Of a stretch of 64,000 nt of DNA, positions 34,282 to 43,065 are shown piece by piece. A program made the position numbers and the translations under genes. How positions within the stretch are numbered: the stretch's first letter is position 1; the number at the start of each line of letters is the position of its first letter. The notes beneath the pieces were generated by a model. It saw nothing but the letters and a program-made list of their open reading frames with translations, was not told the origin of the DNA and ran no database searches. The DNA is from Sphingomonas palustris (GTDB taxonomy: Bacteria > Pseudomonadota > Alphaproteobacteria > Sphingomonadales > Sphingomonadaceae). The DNA is taken from NCBI GenBank assembly GCA_026225215.1, contig JAMFSI010000110.1, forward strand, positions 1-64,000, written 5' to 3'.

Positions 34282-35226
34282 ATGGACCGCATCGACGCAA
34301 TGAAAGTCTTTATGGCCGCGCTCGACGAGGGCAGTCTCGCAGGCGCCGGGCGTAAGCTGGGCAAATCGCCCGCAGCGGTCAGCCGGGCCATCGCTTTCCT
34401 CGAAGATCATGTCGGCGTCGAGCTGCTGCATCGCGCGACGCGCTCGCTGAAGCTGAGCGAAGCGGGCGAGCGCTATGCCTCGGCTTGTCGGCGCGTGCTC
34501 ACCGACCTGGAGGAAGCCGACATTATCGCCGCGGGTGAGCGCTCGGCGCCGCGCGGGGTGTTGACGATCACCGCTTCGGTGACCTCGGGCGAGATCGTGC
34601 TGCGCCCGATCGTCGATGCCTTCATGGCGGAATATCCCACGGTCAGCGTGCGCCTCCATTTCCTCAGCCGCCCGGTCAATCTGATCGACGAGGGCATCGA
34701 TCTGGCCCTGCGCATCGCCCATCTGCCCGATTCCAGCCTGGTCGCCATCCGCGTAGGCGAGGTACGGCGGGTGGTCGCGGCCGCGCCCCGCTATCTCGAT
34801 GCCCATCCGCTGATCCGCGAGGCCGCCGATCTCGCCCGCCACCAGATCGTCGCCCTGACCAGCTTCGGCAGTGATAGCTGGAGCTTCCCGCCCACGCCGG
34901 GGCAATCCGCCGCCCGCGTGGTCCACTTCACCCCCCGGCTGACCGTCAACAGCGTTCGCGCAGCGGTGGACAGTGCAGTCGGCGGACAAGGCGTCACGAG
35001 GATGTTTTCTTACCATATCGCCGAGGAATTGCGCGATGGCTCGCTGCGGATCGTGCTGGCTGCTGACGAACCGGCGCCGGTCCCCGTGCATCTCGTTGCG
35101 CCGCATGGCCGCCTGCAAGTGCCCAAGGTCAGGGCCTTTGCCGATTTCGCAGTGCCTCGGCTCAAGGCGCATTATATTCGGTTGGGCATCGCGGATGGTG
35201 CTCAGGGCAACATCATTCAACCATAA
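34282..35226 (+). CDS. LysR-family transcriptional regulator
   Basis: The 314-residue protein has the LysR helix-turn-helix (MKVFMAALDEGSLAGAGRKL, then SPAAVSRAIAFLEDHVGVELLHRATRSLKLSEAG) and a type 2 periplasmic-binding-like effector domain. It belongs to the group that often controls a neighbouring short-chain dehydrogenase or PNPOx-like gene. Directly downstream is a deleted SDR gene, so its former target may be lost; the divergent PNPOx-like gene is another candidate. Confidence 0.92.
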   Translation: MDRIDAMKVFMAALDEGSLAGAGRKLGKSPAAVSRAIAFLEDHVGVELLHRATRSLKLSEAGERYASACRRVLTDLEEADIIAAGERSAPRGVLTITASVTSGEIVLRPIVDAFMAEYPTVSVRLHFLSRPVNLIDEGIDLALRIAHLPDSSLVAIRVGEVRRVVAAAPRYLDAHPLIREAADLARHQIVALTSFGSDSWSFPPTPGQSAARVVHFTPRLTVNSVRAAVDSAVGGQGVTRMFSYHIAEELRDGSLRIVLAADEPAPVPVHLVAPHGRLQVPKVRAFADFAVPRLKAHYIRLGIADGAQGNIIQP

Positions 35227-35337
35227 ATCGGAAGAGTGTCTCTCGATTATCAGCTATTCCTGCGTTTTTTGATCAAGACTAGATGATGGGCCGTCCGGGA
35301 AGACCTGGACATTCAACACCCACCATCAAGGTCCGTC

Positions 35338-35540
35338 ATGAGCAACGCAAGGAAAGTCGCCGTCATTACCGGTGCATCGCAAGGCATCGGCGATGCCCTG
35401 GTCAAGGCCTATCTGGATCGCAATTATCGCGCGGTCGCCAGATCGCCGATATCACCGACGCGGTGCTTTATCGGGAAGGCGCGAACTTCGTGACCGGCGA
35501 GACGATCCACGTCGATGGCGGCCAGCACGCCGGGCATTAA
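35338..35540 (+). pseudogene. Short-chain dehydrogenase relic with internal deletion
   Basis: The first 30 codons from ATG 35338 give a normal SDR start (KVAVITGASQGIGDAL, the Gly-rich NAD(P) site). After about 35430 the frame shifts directly into a normal SDR end (TDAVLYREGANFVTGETIHVDGGQHAGH, stop at 35538-35540). About 180 central residues, including the Tyr-Lys active site, are missing. This is a dead remnant of a gene that probably paired with the adjacent LysR regulator. Confidence 0.88.
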
Positions 35541-35605
35541 GCCGTATCACCGTCATCATCCAAATCGGGAGAAATATAAGCGTCGATCGTGACGCATTTG
35601 ACCTC

Positions 35606-35700
35606 CCCGTCCGTCCTGAGCTTGTCGAAGGACTGCTTTTCTTTTCAGTTGTCTGCAGGGAAGAAGGACAATGCTTCGACAAGCTCAGCAGGGACGGGGG
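35606..35700. repeat. REP-like inverted repeat, family CTGAGCTTGTCGAAG, copy 1
   Basis: CCGTCCGTCCTGAGCTTGTC near 35608 and its inverse CTTCGACAAGCTCAG near 35674 flank about 40 bases, ending in GGGACGGGG. The same paired motif occurs at 41168-41296 and 50102-50195. The family is intergenic and can form a long hairpin. Confidence 0.85.
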
Positions 35701-35732
35701 TATCGGTCTGATATTTGATACGGAGAAAAATG

Positions 35733-36149
35733 ATGAATGAATCATTGACTGCTCCTCTGACTTCAGGGGTTCATCATGTCGGTCTGGCGGTGCCTGACCT
35801 CGACGCAGCCGAGCAATTCTTCGTCTCAGCGCTTGGCTGGAAGGTGGTAAACCGGCGCCCCGATTACCCCGCGGTGTTCGTCTCGGACGGCGCGATCACC
35901 TTGACCCTATGGCGGCTCGCCGATCCCGAACATGCCGTCGCCTTCGACCGCCGCGCCAATGTCGGCCTGCACCATCTGGCGTTGGCCGTGGCCGATGAAG
36001 CCGCTCTCGCCTTAGTCTACACGCGGCTGCTCGATTATCCGGGCGTGGTGATGGAATTCGCGCCCGAGCCCAATCGCCCCGGCTCCACCACTCGCCACTT
36101 CATCTGCGCCATACCGGGAGGCATCCGTGTCGAATTTGCCACGCGGTGA
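35733..36149 (+). CDS. VOC-superfamily (glyoxalase-like) protein
   Basis: The 138-residue protein has two beta-alpha-beta-beta-beta VOC modules: GVHHVGLAVPDLDAAEQFF and GLHHLALAVADEAALALVY, with a terminal IPGGIRVEFA. His in the first strand and Glu near the end are typical metal ligands. Substrate is unknown. ATG 35733 has GGAG seven bases upstream. It overlaps the following MFS gene by 23 bases, so the two are cotranscribed. Confidence 0.85.
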   Translation: MNESLTAPLTSGVHHVGLAVPDLDAAEQFFVSALGWKVVNRRPDYPAVFVSDGAITLTLWRLADPEHAVAFDRRANVGLHHLALAVADEAALALVYTRLLDYPGVVMEFAPEPNRPGSTTRHFICAIPGGIRVEFATR

Positions 36150-37332
36150 GCCCGGCGATGGCTCATTCGGACTTTGGCGCCTGGTGCTGCCGGGGCTCTG
36201 CGCGAGCCTTGTCGGCATCGGCCTTGCGCGCTTTGCCTATACGCCGCTACTCCCGGCGATCATCGCGCATGGCTGGTTCGGCGCGGGGCAAGCGGCTTAT
36301 CTTGGCGCGGCAAACCTGGCCGGCTATCTGATCGGTGTCGTCGGCAGCGCGGCAGCGCTGCGCCGCATCCCGGCGGCCTGGCTGCTGCGCGGGGCGATGG
36401 TCGCGGTTGTGCTGTCCCTCCTGGCCTGCGCGTGGCCGGTGGGTTTTTCGTGGTTTTTTGCCTGGCGTCTGGTCTCGGGCATTTCCGGCGGCATCGTCAT
36501 GGTGCTCGCAGCGCCGACGATCCTGCCGCATGTTCCCGCCGATCGGCATGGTATCGTCAGCGGCGCAATATTCCTGGGCGTCAGCCTGGGCATTGCGCTG
36601 TCGGGCACGCTCATCCCGCTGATGTTGCGGCTTGGCGTGGCGCAGACCTGGCTGGGTCTCGGCCTGCTTGCCGCCATAGTGACGATCGCCGGCTGGAACG
36701 GCTGGGTCGCACCCTCCACTCCTGCTCAAGCGCCCATCGCGACGAGCGATACGCCGCTGCCGACCCGGCAGTTGCAGGTGCTATATCTGACCTATGGCCT
36801 GAACGCCTTCGCGCTCGTGCCGCATATGCTGTTCCTGGTCAGCTATGTCGCACGGGGATTGGGGCAAGGGCTGGCGAGCGGTTCGCATTACTGGGTGATT
36901 TTCGGGCTGGGCAGCATGGCCGGGCCGTTGCTGGCCGGGAAGCTGGCGGACAAGCGAGGTCACCGCGCGACGCTGATCGTCACGCTCGCCACCGAGGCTT
37001 TGGCCATCGGCTTGCCCGCTTTCGCATCGGCGCCCGCCGCGCTGCTGGTGTCCAGCTTCATTGCCGGCGCCGCCACCGTCGGCATCGTCCCGGTCGTCCT
37101 CGGCCGCGCGCGCGAGATCCTGCGCGCGCATCCCGCCGCACAGACGGCGGCATGGCGCAGCGCCACCACCAGTTTCGCGCTGTTCCAGGCCGCCGGCGCT
37201 TACAGCTTTTCGTTTATCCTGAACTGGACGGGTGGCGACTATCGCGCGATTTTCGCCCTCGGAGCGCTGGCCATGACCTTGGCGTTGATACTGACTCTGG
37301 CGGTGCGAGAGACTGCCACCGCCCGCCCGTAA
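36127..37332 (+). CDS. YbfB/YjiJ-family MFS transporter
   Basis: The 401-residue protein has 12 membrane helices and the YbfB/YjiJ signature near the start (GIGLARFAYTPLLPAII), with GRAREIL and YSFSFILNWTGGDYRAIFALG later. These are inner-membrane exporters or sugar-type transporters of undefined substrate. GTG at 36127 lies inside the VOC gene; translation is probably coupled. Confidence 0.88.
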   Translation: MSNLPRGEPGDGSFGLWRLVLPGLCASLVGIGLARFAYTPLLPAIIAHGWFGAGQAAYLGAANLAGYLIGVVGSAAALRRIPAAWLLRGAMVAVVLSLLACAWPVGFSWFFAWRLVSGISGGIVMVLAAPTILPHVPADRHGIVSGAIFLGVSLGIALSGTLIPLMLRLGVAQTWLGLGLLAAIVTIAGWNGWVAPSTPAQAPIATSDTPLPTRQLQVLYLTYGLNAFALVPHMLFLVSYVARGLGQGLASGSHYWVIFGLGSMAGPLLAGKLADKRGHRATLIVTLATEALAIGLPAFASAPAALLVSSFIAGAATVGIVPVVLGRAREILRAHPAAQTAAWRSATTSFALFQAAGAYSFSFILNWTGGDYRAIFALGALAMTLALILTLAVRETATARP

Positions 37333-37404
37333 CGGGCGACATTACCGGCAAATTACTTTCACCGCCTTGCGGGCAATGTCTCGCAATTCGTCACACGGCG
37401 TGCC

Positions 37405-37901
37405 GGGCCTGCCGCTGAACTCGCCCGAGATCGGCCGGATATCGCGGCCACCGAGGCGCAGTTGCACGCGGCCGGAGCGGCGATCGGCGGCGGCGCCGCC
37501 GATCTCTATCCGAATCTGGAGCTTTCGGCGTCGCTCACTCAGGCGGCACCCTCCAGGCAAGCCGCCGAGCTGCGGTGGATGGCTGCGGGTCGCTGGCGCG
37601 CTATCAGCAAACCGTCGTTGTTCCGCTCGGACAAGTCGCCATCCTGCAGGCGATCAACCCTGATGGCGAGGAATATGCGGCGCAGCAGCGGGCGGGCGAT
37701 GACCCGCACCCGTGCGATGCGGAGGGCGCGACGCTGTATGGTTCCGGGGTGACACTGGTGGAAACCTGGCAGGCGATGGAGCGGCTGGTGGACACGAGCC
37801 AGTGCCGCTCGATCGGACTGTCGGACATCGGCCTCGATAGACTGCGTGAGATTGTCGCGGTGGCCCGGATCAAGCCGGGATTTATTCCGCGTCCGGGGTA
37901 A
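37405..37901 (+). pseudogene. Relics of a NodT outer-membrane channel and an aldo/keto reductase
   Basis: Around 37405-37560 one frame reads RPDIAATEAQLHAAGAAIGG and DLYPNLELSASL, an internal piece of a NodT-family channel. A second frame at about 37590-37700 gives RYQQTVVVPLGQVAILQAI and EEYAAQQRAG, the C-terminal channel repeat. From about 37715 to 37901 the reading becomes TLYGSGVTLVETWQAMERLV and IGLSDIGLDRLREIVAVARI, an internal piece of an aldo/keto reductase. None has a start or complete domain. This is a graveyard of at least two genes joined by deletions. Confidence 0.75.
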
Positions 37902-38700
37902 GCAGCCGGTCGATGAGTGCCATCGCGGCTTGCGGATTATGCGCCTTGTGGCCGCTGATGACGTAGAGATAAACGTCACGCGGCCCGGTCGGCGTCACCG
38001 GCGCCACATAGTCCAGCCCGACCGGCTGTCTGCCCGTAGCCCAGGCCCGCGCCCGCTCTACCCAGGTATCCAGCGCAGCGCTGCTGTATCCCAGCGGCTC
38101 ATCCGCCACGGTGCCCATGATCCGGGCATAGACGAAAGGCGCGGTCGCATCGGCAATCTGGGGATGGTCGCTATCCCCCGAGATCACCGCCGCCACGCCA
38201 TAAACGCGCAGCATTTCAACGAATTCAGGGGTATGAAATGTCTCGTGACGCACCTCGACGACATGGCGCAGCGCCCGCCCTGCGTGTGAGGCCGGGAGAA
38301 GCTTCAGGAAAGCTTCGAAATCGGCGGGATCGAAAGCCTTGGTCGGCAGGAATTGCCAGTTGATCGGTCCGAGCTTGTCTTTCAGTTCGAGCAATCCGCC
38401 GGTGAGGAAACGCTCGATCGACGCACCCGCTTCCGCCAGAACCCGACGATTGGTGGCAAATCGCGGGGCCTTGAGCGCAAAGACGAAATCCTCGGGCGTC
38501 TCGTCATGCCATTTCGCGAAGGTTTCGGGCTTTTGCGATCCGTAATAGGTGCCGTTGACCTCGATCGAGGTCAGCTTGCGGCTGGCGAATTCGAGTTCGC
38601 GTTTCTGCGCCAGGCCGGGGGGATAGAAGCCGCCGCGCCACGGCTCGTAAGTCCAACCACCGACCCCGACGCGGATGGTGCTCTTATCCCGGACGCTCAT
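37882..38700 (-). CDS. DUF72 (YecE-like) family protein
   Basis: The 272-residue protein has the DUF72 TIM-barrel signature: IRVGVGGWTYEPWRGGFYP, SIEVNGTYYGSQKPETFAKW, FVFALKAPRFATNRR and VEVRHETFH. Function is unknown to me. Its ATG overlaps the stop of the upstream metallopeptidase gene as ATGA, so they form an operon. The 3' end runs 20 bases into the aldo/keto reductase relic. Confidence 0.9.
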   Translation of the reverse strand: MSVRDKSTIRVGVGGWTYEPWRGGFYPPGLAQKRELEFASRKLTSIEVNGTYYGSQKPETFAKWHDETPEDFVFALKAPRFATNRRVLAEAGASIERFLTGGLLELKDKLGPINWQFLPTKAFDPADFEAFLKLLPASHAGRALRHVVEVRHETFHTPEFVEMLRVYGVAAVISGDSDHPQIADATAPFVYARIMGTVADEPLGYSSAALDTWVERARAWATGRQPVGLDYVAPVTPTGPRDVYLYVISGHKAHNPQAAMALIDRLLTPDAE

Positions 38701-39101
38701 CAGGACGGCTCGTTCTCGATCGCATGCATATCGCTATCCGAAAAACCGAAATGATGGCCTACCTCATGGACGATGACATGGGTGACCATCTCTTCCAGTG
38801 AAACATGGCGCTTGTCCCAGGCATGCAGCAGAGGAAGCCGGAATAGGGAAATGATGGCGGGCACATCGCCCGATATCCAGACCGATTGCTGAGTCAGCGG
38901 GCGTCCGTGATAAAGCCCGATGAGGTTCCACGGATTGGCAACGCCGACCGCGCGCAGCATCTCTTCATCGGCAAAATCCTGGACGCGAAACACCACGTCT
39001 ACCAGATGATCGCGGAACGCGGCTGGAAGCCGCTCGACCGCTGCATGCGCCAGTCTTTCGATAGTGGCCGCGTCGGGGGTTTGATCGCTGTCTTCGCTCA
39101 T
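38700..39101 (-). CDS. Minimal zinc metallopeptidase-like protein
   Basis: The 133-residue protein ends with HEVGHHFGFSDSDMHAIE, the HExxHxxGxxD zinc-binding motif of a small zincin family common in alphaproteobacteria and actinobacteria. The helix before it is EEMVTHVIVHEV. Start is ATG 39101; ATG 39110 is a possible alternative three codons earlier. No signal peptide is visible, so it is cytoplasmic. It is cotranscribed with the DUF72 gene and divergent from an MFS gene. Confidence 0.85.
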   Translation of the reverse strand: MSEDSDQTPDAATIERLAHAAVERLPAAFRDHLVDVVFRVQDFADEEMLRAVGVANPWNLIGLYHGRPLTQQSVWISGDVPAIISLFRLPLLHAWDKRHVSLEEMVTHVIVHEVGHHFGFSDSDMHAIENEPS

Positions 39102-39203
39102 CCTCGGCATATGGGAAGTCTGCCTGAAATTGAAACTGGGCTGCGGCGACCTCAGCTTGCCGGCTTGACCGCACGACGAAACGCATGTGACAATGTGCGA
39201 CAA

Positions 39204-40655
39204 ATGGCATCAGATAATAAGGACATAAGCAGCGGCGCCACGCCCCTGCCCGACAGTCGCCAGCGAGGGTCAGCGCAAGCCGGTCACGAAGGGTTGCCCA
39301 CGCCGCGCCGCTGGCTCGCCGTCGTTTCAGTCTCGCTGGGCACGATCCTCACCACCATCAGCGGCTCGATGATCAATGTCGCATTGCCGGTGCTGGCGCG
39401 CGATTTCCATGTGTCGTCGTCGTCGACGGTCCTGATCGTGACCGTCTATCAGCTGGTGCTGATGATGACGCTGCTGCCGTTCTCGGCGCTCGGGGATCGG
39501 TTCGGGCACCGGGCGATGTATCAATATGGCCAGCTGGTGTTCGTCGTCGCCACCCTGCTCAGCTTCTTTGCCAATAGCCTGCCGTTCCTGGTGCTGGTGC
39601 GCGGCTTTCAGGCGGCGGGCGCGGCGGCGGCGATGAGCGTCAGCTCGGCGCTGATCCGCGAGATTTATCCATCACGCCAGCTCGGGCGCGGATTGAGCCT
39701 GAACACGGTGATGGCGGCGAGCTTTGCCTCGCTCGCGCCTTCGGTGGGCGGCGCGATCCTGTCGTTTGCGCGCTGGCCCTGGCTATTCGCGATTCTGGTC
39801 CCGTTCGGGATCTTTTCGATCCTGATCGGGCACAGGTCCCTGCCCGAGCCGGTGATTCACGAAGGCAATTTCGATGTGCTGGGTGCGGTGCTATGCGCGG
39901 CGACTTTCGGGCTGGCGGTGATCGGCCTCGAAAGCGGCCTGCATGGCGATTCTCCGGTCATATCCTCGGCGCTGGTGGTGTTGGGGGTGACGATCGGGGT
40001 ATTTTTCGTGCGCCGCGAAAAGGAGCAGCCGCGACCGATGCTCCCCATCGATCTGCTGCAACAGCGCGACATCGCCTGGCCGGTGGTCGGGCTGTTCGCC
40101 GCTTACGTCGCCTCGATGATCGTCATGGTCAATCTGCCCTTCCGCCTCCAGCAGGAATACCATTACACGCCGGCCGCCGCAGGTACCGTGCTGGCGGTAT
40201 GGCCGCTGGTGTCGCTGTTCGTCGCGCCAACCTCGGGCCTGCTCTCCGACCGGTACCCTGCGGCCATCCTCGGCGCGATCGGCATGGTCATCGCCATCGT
40301 CGGACTGACTGCGCTGGCGCTGCTGCCCGTGGCGCCGACTCGGCTCGATCTCGCCTGGCGTATCCTGATTTGCGGGCTGGGTTTCGGCATGTTCTTTTCG
40401 CCTAACGCCCGCCAGATCATCGCTGCCGCCCCGCGACCGAGAATTGCCGCAGCCGGAGCGCTGTCCACCACCACGCGCGGCGCTTCGCAAACGCTGGGCG
40501 CCACGATTGCCGGCGGCTTGCTCGCTGCGGGACTTGGCAACGGCCCCGCTTCGGGCTTCGTTGCAGCCGGCCTCGCGGCAGTGGCCGGGGTATGCAGCCT
40601 GATCGCGCTACGGCCAAGCTCACGGGTCGCGATCGAAGATTTGCCTGAGTTCTGA
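39204..40655 (+). CDS. MFS transporter, DHA2 (14-helix drug:proton antiporter) family
   Basis: The 483-residue protein has about 14 membrane helices with MFS motifs ALGDRFGHRAMYQYG (motif A) and VRGFQAAGAAAAMSVSSALIRE. It resembles EmrB/QacA-type exporters. The ATG at 39204 is the last plausible start before the first helix; frames upstream run antisense to the metallopeptidase. No adaptor gene is adjacent. Confidence 0.88.
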   Translation: MASDNKDISSGATPLPDSRQRGSAQAGHEGLPTPRRWLAVVSVSLGTILTTISGSMINVALPVLARDFHVSSSSTVLIVTVYQLVLMMTLLPFSALGDRFGHRAMYQYGQLVFVVATLLSFFANSLPFLVLVRGFQAAGAAAAMSVSSALIREIYPSRQLGRGLSLNTVMAASFASLAPSVGGAILSFARWPWLFAILVPFGIFSILIGHRSLPEPVIHEGNFDVLGAVLCAATFGLAVIGLESGLHGDSPVISSALVVLGVTIGVFFVRREKEQPRPMLPIDLLQQRDIAWPVVGLFAAYVASMIVMVNLPFRLQQEYHYTPAAAGTVLAVWPLVSLFVAPTSGLLSDRYPAAILGAIGMVIAIVGLTALALLPVAPTRLDLAWRILICGLGFGMFFSPNARQIIAAAPRPRIAAAGALSTTTRGASQTLGATIAGGLLAAGLGNGPASGFVAAGLAAVAGVCSLIALRPSSRVAIEDLPEF

Positions 40656-40668
40656 CCGCCTTGCTGAG

Positions 40669-40995
40669 CTACTCGTCATCCTCGCCGTATTTGCTCTCGC
40701 CGTAGGGGTCGTCTTCATCGTCCATGTTTTCCTCACCGGCGAAGCTGCCCATGTCGATCCGGCCTGAACGGATCATGTCTTCCATCTTTTCGACCAGATC
40801 GGGAACGTCATCGGGAATGATCTGCGCAGGATCGGATGTGCCGCCACGTTCGCTGTCTTCGGAGAGATCGCCATCGGCGTTTCGCGCGTCATCCGCCACA
40901 TCCTGGGCCTGGGTGCCGGCTTCTTCCTGTTGGGAATTTTGGGCGTCGGGATCGTTATAGTCGGCGCTGCGGACGGATTTGTCAGGGCCAGTCAT
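40669..40995 (-). CDS. Small acidic hypothetical protein
   Basis: The 108-residue protein is extremely acidic and mostly disordered-looking (N-terminal Asp/Gln/Ala-rich region, C-terminal DDEDDPYGESKYGEDDE). A single ordered-looking segment, IPDDVPDLVEKMEDMIRSGRIDMGSFAGEE, sits at residues 60-90. I do not recognise a function. Codon use looks native and the frame is intact. Confidence 0.65.
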   Translation of the reverse strand: MTGPDKSVRSADYNDPDAQNSQQEEAGTQAQDVADDARNADGDLSEDSERGGTSDPAQIIPDDVPDLVEKMEDMIRSGRIDMGSFAGEENMDDEDDPYGESKYGEDDE

Positions 40996-41418
40996 GTCGG
41001 GTCGCCTTCGTTGGAGGTTGCGAATACCGAGCCGCTAACAGAAATCCCCGGGCGCCGCGCGGGGGTATAACGGGCCGTAGCCGCGCCGGTTCCCCGCCGC
41101 CGCGTTTTCCGCATATCGAGCGGTTCCCGCCGTGGCTTATACCAGCTCCAATGGCCGAAACTTGACCCGTCCATGCTGAGCTTGTCGAAGCACTGCCGTG
41201 TTCTTCCGGTAAACCCTGGAAAAGAAAGACAGTCCCCTTCGGCTGCCTGCCTACGGCAGCCGCTCAGGACAGGCTCCGACAAGCTCAGGACAGACGAAAA
41301 AGGGTGGCCTGATGGCGATCAGCGCAACTTGGCATTTGGGTGAATCTTTACGCTGCCGCCTTCCCATTCGATCAACGCTAGCTACATCATGCGCCACACA
41401 GCAACGAGGAGCACGACC
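40996..41418. other. Intergenic region carrying a repeat
   Basis: The 423-base gap has no gene I can support. It holds the REP-like inverted repeat at 41168-41296, listed separately, and GAGGAG at 41406-41411 serving the following dehydrogenase. Confidence 0.5.
41168..41296. repeat. REP-like inverted repeat, family CTGAGCTTGTCGAAG, copy 2
   Basis: CCGTCCATGCTGAGCTTGTC begins at 41168 and the inverse CCGACAAGCTCAGGACAGAC ends at about 41295. The interior also contains a nested palindrome, GGCTGCCTGCCTACGGCAGCC in shape, near 41240-41262. This copy is longer and more degraded than those at 35606 and 50102. Confidence 0.8.
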
Positions 41419-42189
41419 ATGAAGCTGACAGGCAATACCATCCTTATCACCGGCGGCGGCTCGGGCATCGGCGAGGCGCTGGCGCACCGCTTCCACGATA
41501 AGGGCAACACGGTCATCGTCGCCGGACGCCGCCAGGAAGCGCTCGATCGCGCCATCGCCGGGCGGCCGAATATGCATGCGCTGGCCTTCGACATCAGCGA
41601 CCCTGCCGCCATCAATGATTTCGCAAAGCGACTGCTGGCGGAATATCCCGCGCTCAATGTGCTGATCAACAATGCCGGGGTAATGATCCTCGAGCCGATC
41701 GATCACGCCCGCGACCTCGCCGCCAGCGAGGCGATGATCACCACTAACATCCTCGGGCCGATCCGCCTGACGAATGCCCTGGTCGATCATCTCTCTACCC
41801 AAGCCGACGCGGCGCTGATCAATGTCACCTCCGGACTAGGCTTTGTGCCGATGACCGCCGGCGCTACCTACAGCGCCACCAAGGCCGCGGTGCATTCCTA
41901 CACCGTCTCGCTGCGCGAGGCGCTGAAGGGCCGCGTCGAAGTGATCGAATTGCCGCCGCCAGCGGTGCAGACTGGGCTCACCCCCGGCCAGGAAAACCGC
42001 CCCGGCTACCAGCCGCTCGCCGAATTCGCCGATGAGGTGATGCGCTTGTTCGAACAGCAGCCGACACCGAAGGAAATATTGGTCGAGCGCGTCGGCTTCC
42101 TTCGCTTTGCCGAAGCGCAGGGTCGCTACGATGAGACCCTGGTGCAGCTCAACGAGTTTGCGACCAAGGCGCGAGAAGCCGCCGAATGA
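41419..42189 (+). CDS. Short-chain dehydrogenase/reductase, DltE-like
   Basis: The 256-residue protein is an intact classical SDR: NAD(P)-binding ILITGGGSGIGEALAHRF at residues 8-25, NNAGVM, and the active-site pair in YSATKAAVHSYT. It resembles DltE-type oxidoreductases with INVTSGLGFVP. GAGGAG precedes ATG 41419. It overlaps the next SDR by four bases. Confidence 0.92.
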   Translation: MKLTGNTILITGGGSGIGEALAHRFHDKGNTVIVAGRRQEALDRAIAGRPNMHALAFDISDPAAINDFAKRLLAEYPALNVLINNAGVMILEPIDHARDLAASEAMITTNILGPIRLTNALVDHLSTQADAALINVTSGLGFVPMTAGATYSATKAAVHSYTVSLREALKGRVEVIELPPPAVQTGLTPGQENRPGYQPLAEFADEVMRLFEQQPTPKEILVERVGFLRFAEAQGRYDETLVQLNEFATKAREAAE

Positions 42190-43010
42190 GTAACTGGCTG
42201 ATCACCGGTTGTTCGACCGGCTTCGGGCGGGCGCTGGCCGAAATTTTGCTCGCTCGCGGCGAACGCGTAGTGCTGACGGCGCGCAAGCCGGAAAGCCTGG
42301 ATGTGCTCGTTGCCAGCCATGGTGAACGCGTGCTGGCGCAGCAGCTCGACGTTACCCGTCCCGAGGATGTCGAGCGCGTGGTGGCGGCGGCGCGAGCCAG
42401 GTTCGGCACGATCGATGTCCTCGTCAACAATGCCGGCTATGGCCAGATCGGCACGGTCGAGGACACCGACGTCGAGCAGGCAAGAGCCGTGCTGGAAACC
42501 AATCTGTTCGGCGCGCTGGCGATGATCAAGGCGGTGCTGCCCGAAATGGTGGCGCGGCGTTCGGGCCAGATCGTCAATATCGGCTCGGTCGCCGGGCAGA
42601 TCGGGTTTCCGGCGCTCGGCTATTATTCGGCCTCGAAGTTCGCATTGGCCGGCCTCACGGAATCACTGGCTGCCGAACTTGCGCCTTTGGGCATCCATGT
42701 CACGCTGGCAGAGCTGGGGCCGTTCGCGACAGATTTCACTCGGTCAATGGCGTTTACGCCGCCATCGCCGCATTACGACATGGCCGCACTGACCCGGCAA
42801 GCCGGCAACGCCAATTGGGGCGTCGGCGATCCTCCGGAGCGCGGGGCGGCGGCGCTGGTCGCCGCGCTGGCGGATACAGCACCGCCTCGACGCCTGATCC
42901 TGGGTCAACCAGGGCTGGATGTCGTTCATTACCATGATGGGCTGCGGCTGGCCGAGCGCGAGCGCTGGTCGGCCACGGCCAGACTGGAATTAGAGACTGC
43001 CCCCAATTGA
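42186..43010 (+). CDS. Short-chain dehydrogenase/reductase
   Basis: The 274-residue protein is a second intact classical SDR, with LITGCSTGFGRALAEILLARG, NNAGYGQIG, and YYSASKFALAGLTESLA containing the Tyr and Lys catalytic residues. The ATGA overlap with the preceding SDR indicates one operon. Substrate is unknown. Confidence 0.92.
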   Translation: MSNWLITGCSTGFGRALAEILLARGERVVLTARKPESLDVLVASHGERVLAQQLDVTRPEDVERVVAAARARFGTIDVLVNNAGYGQIGTVEDTDVEQARAVLETNLFGALAMIKAVLPEMVARRSGQIVNIGSVAGQIGFPALGYYSASKFALAGLTESLAAELAPLGIHVTLAELGPFATDFTRSMAFTPPSPHYDMAALTRQAGNANWGVGDPPERGAAALVAALADTAPPRRLILGQPGLDVVHYHDGLRLAERERWSATARLELETAPN

Positions 43011-43065
43011 CGGGCTTAACCAGCGGGCCACCGCAACCAACGAAAACAAGAGACGGGGAGAGATC

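Noticed and set aside
36174..37418. Second-frame 414-codon open frame within the YbfB-type MFS gene
   Set aside because: Out-of-frame shadow of a GC-rich gene with an Arg-rich translation; the 36127 frame has all MFS features.
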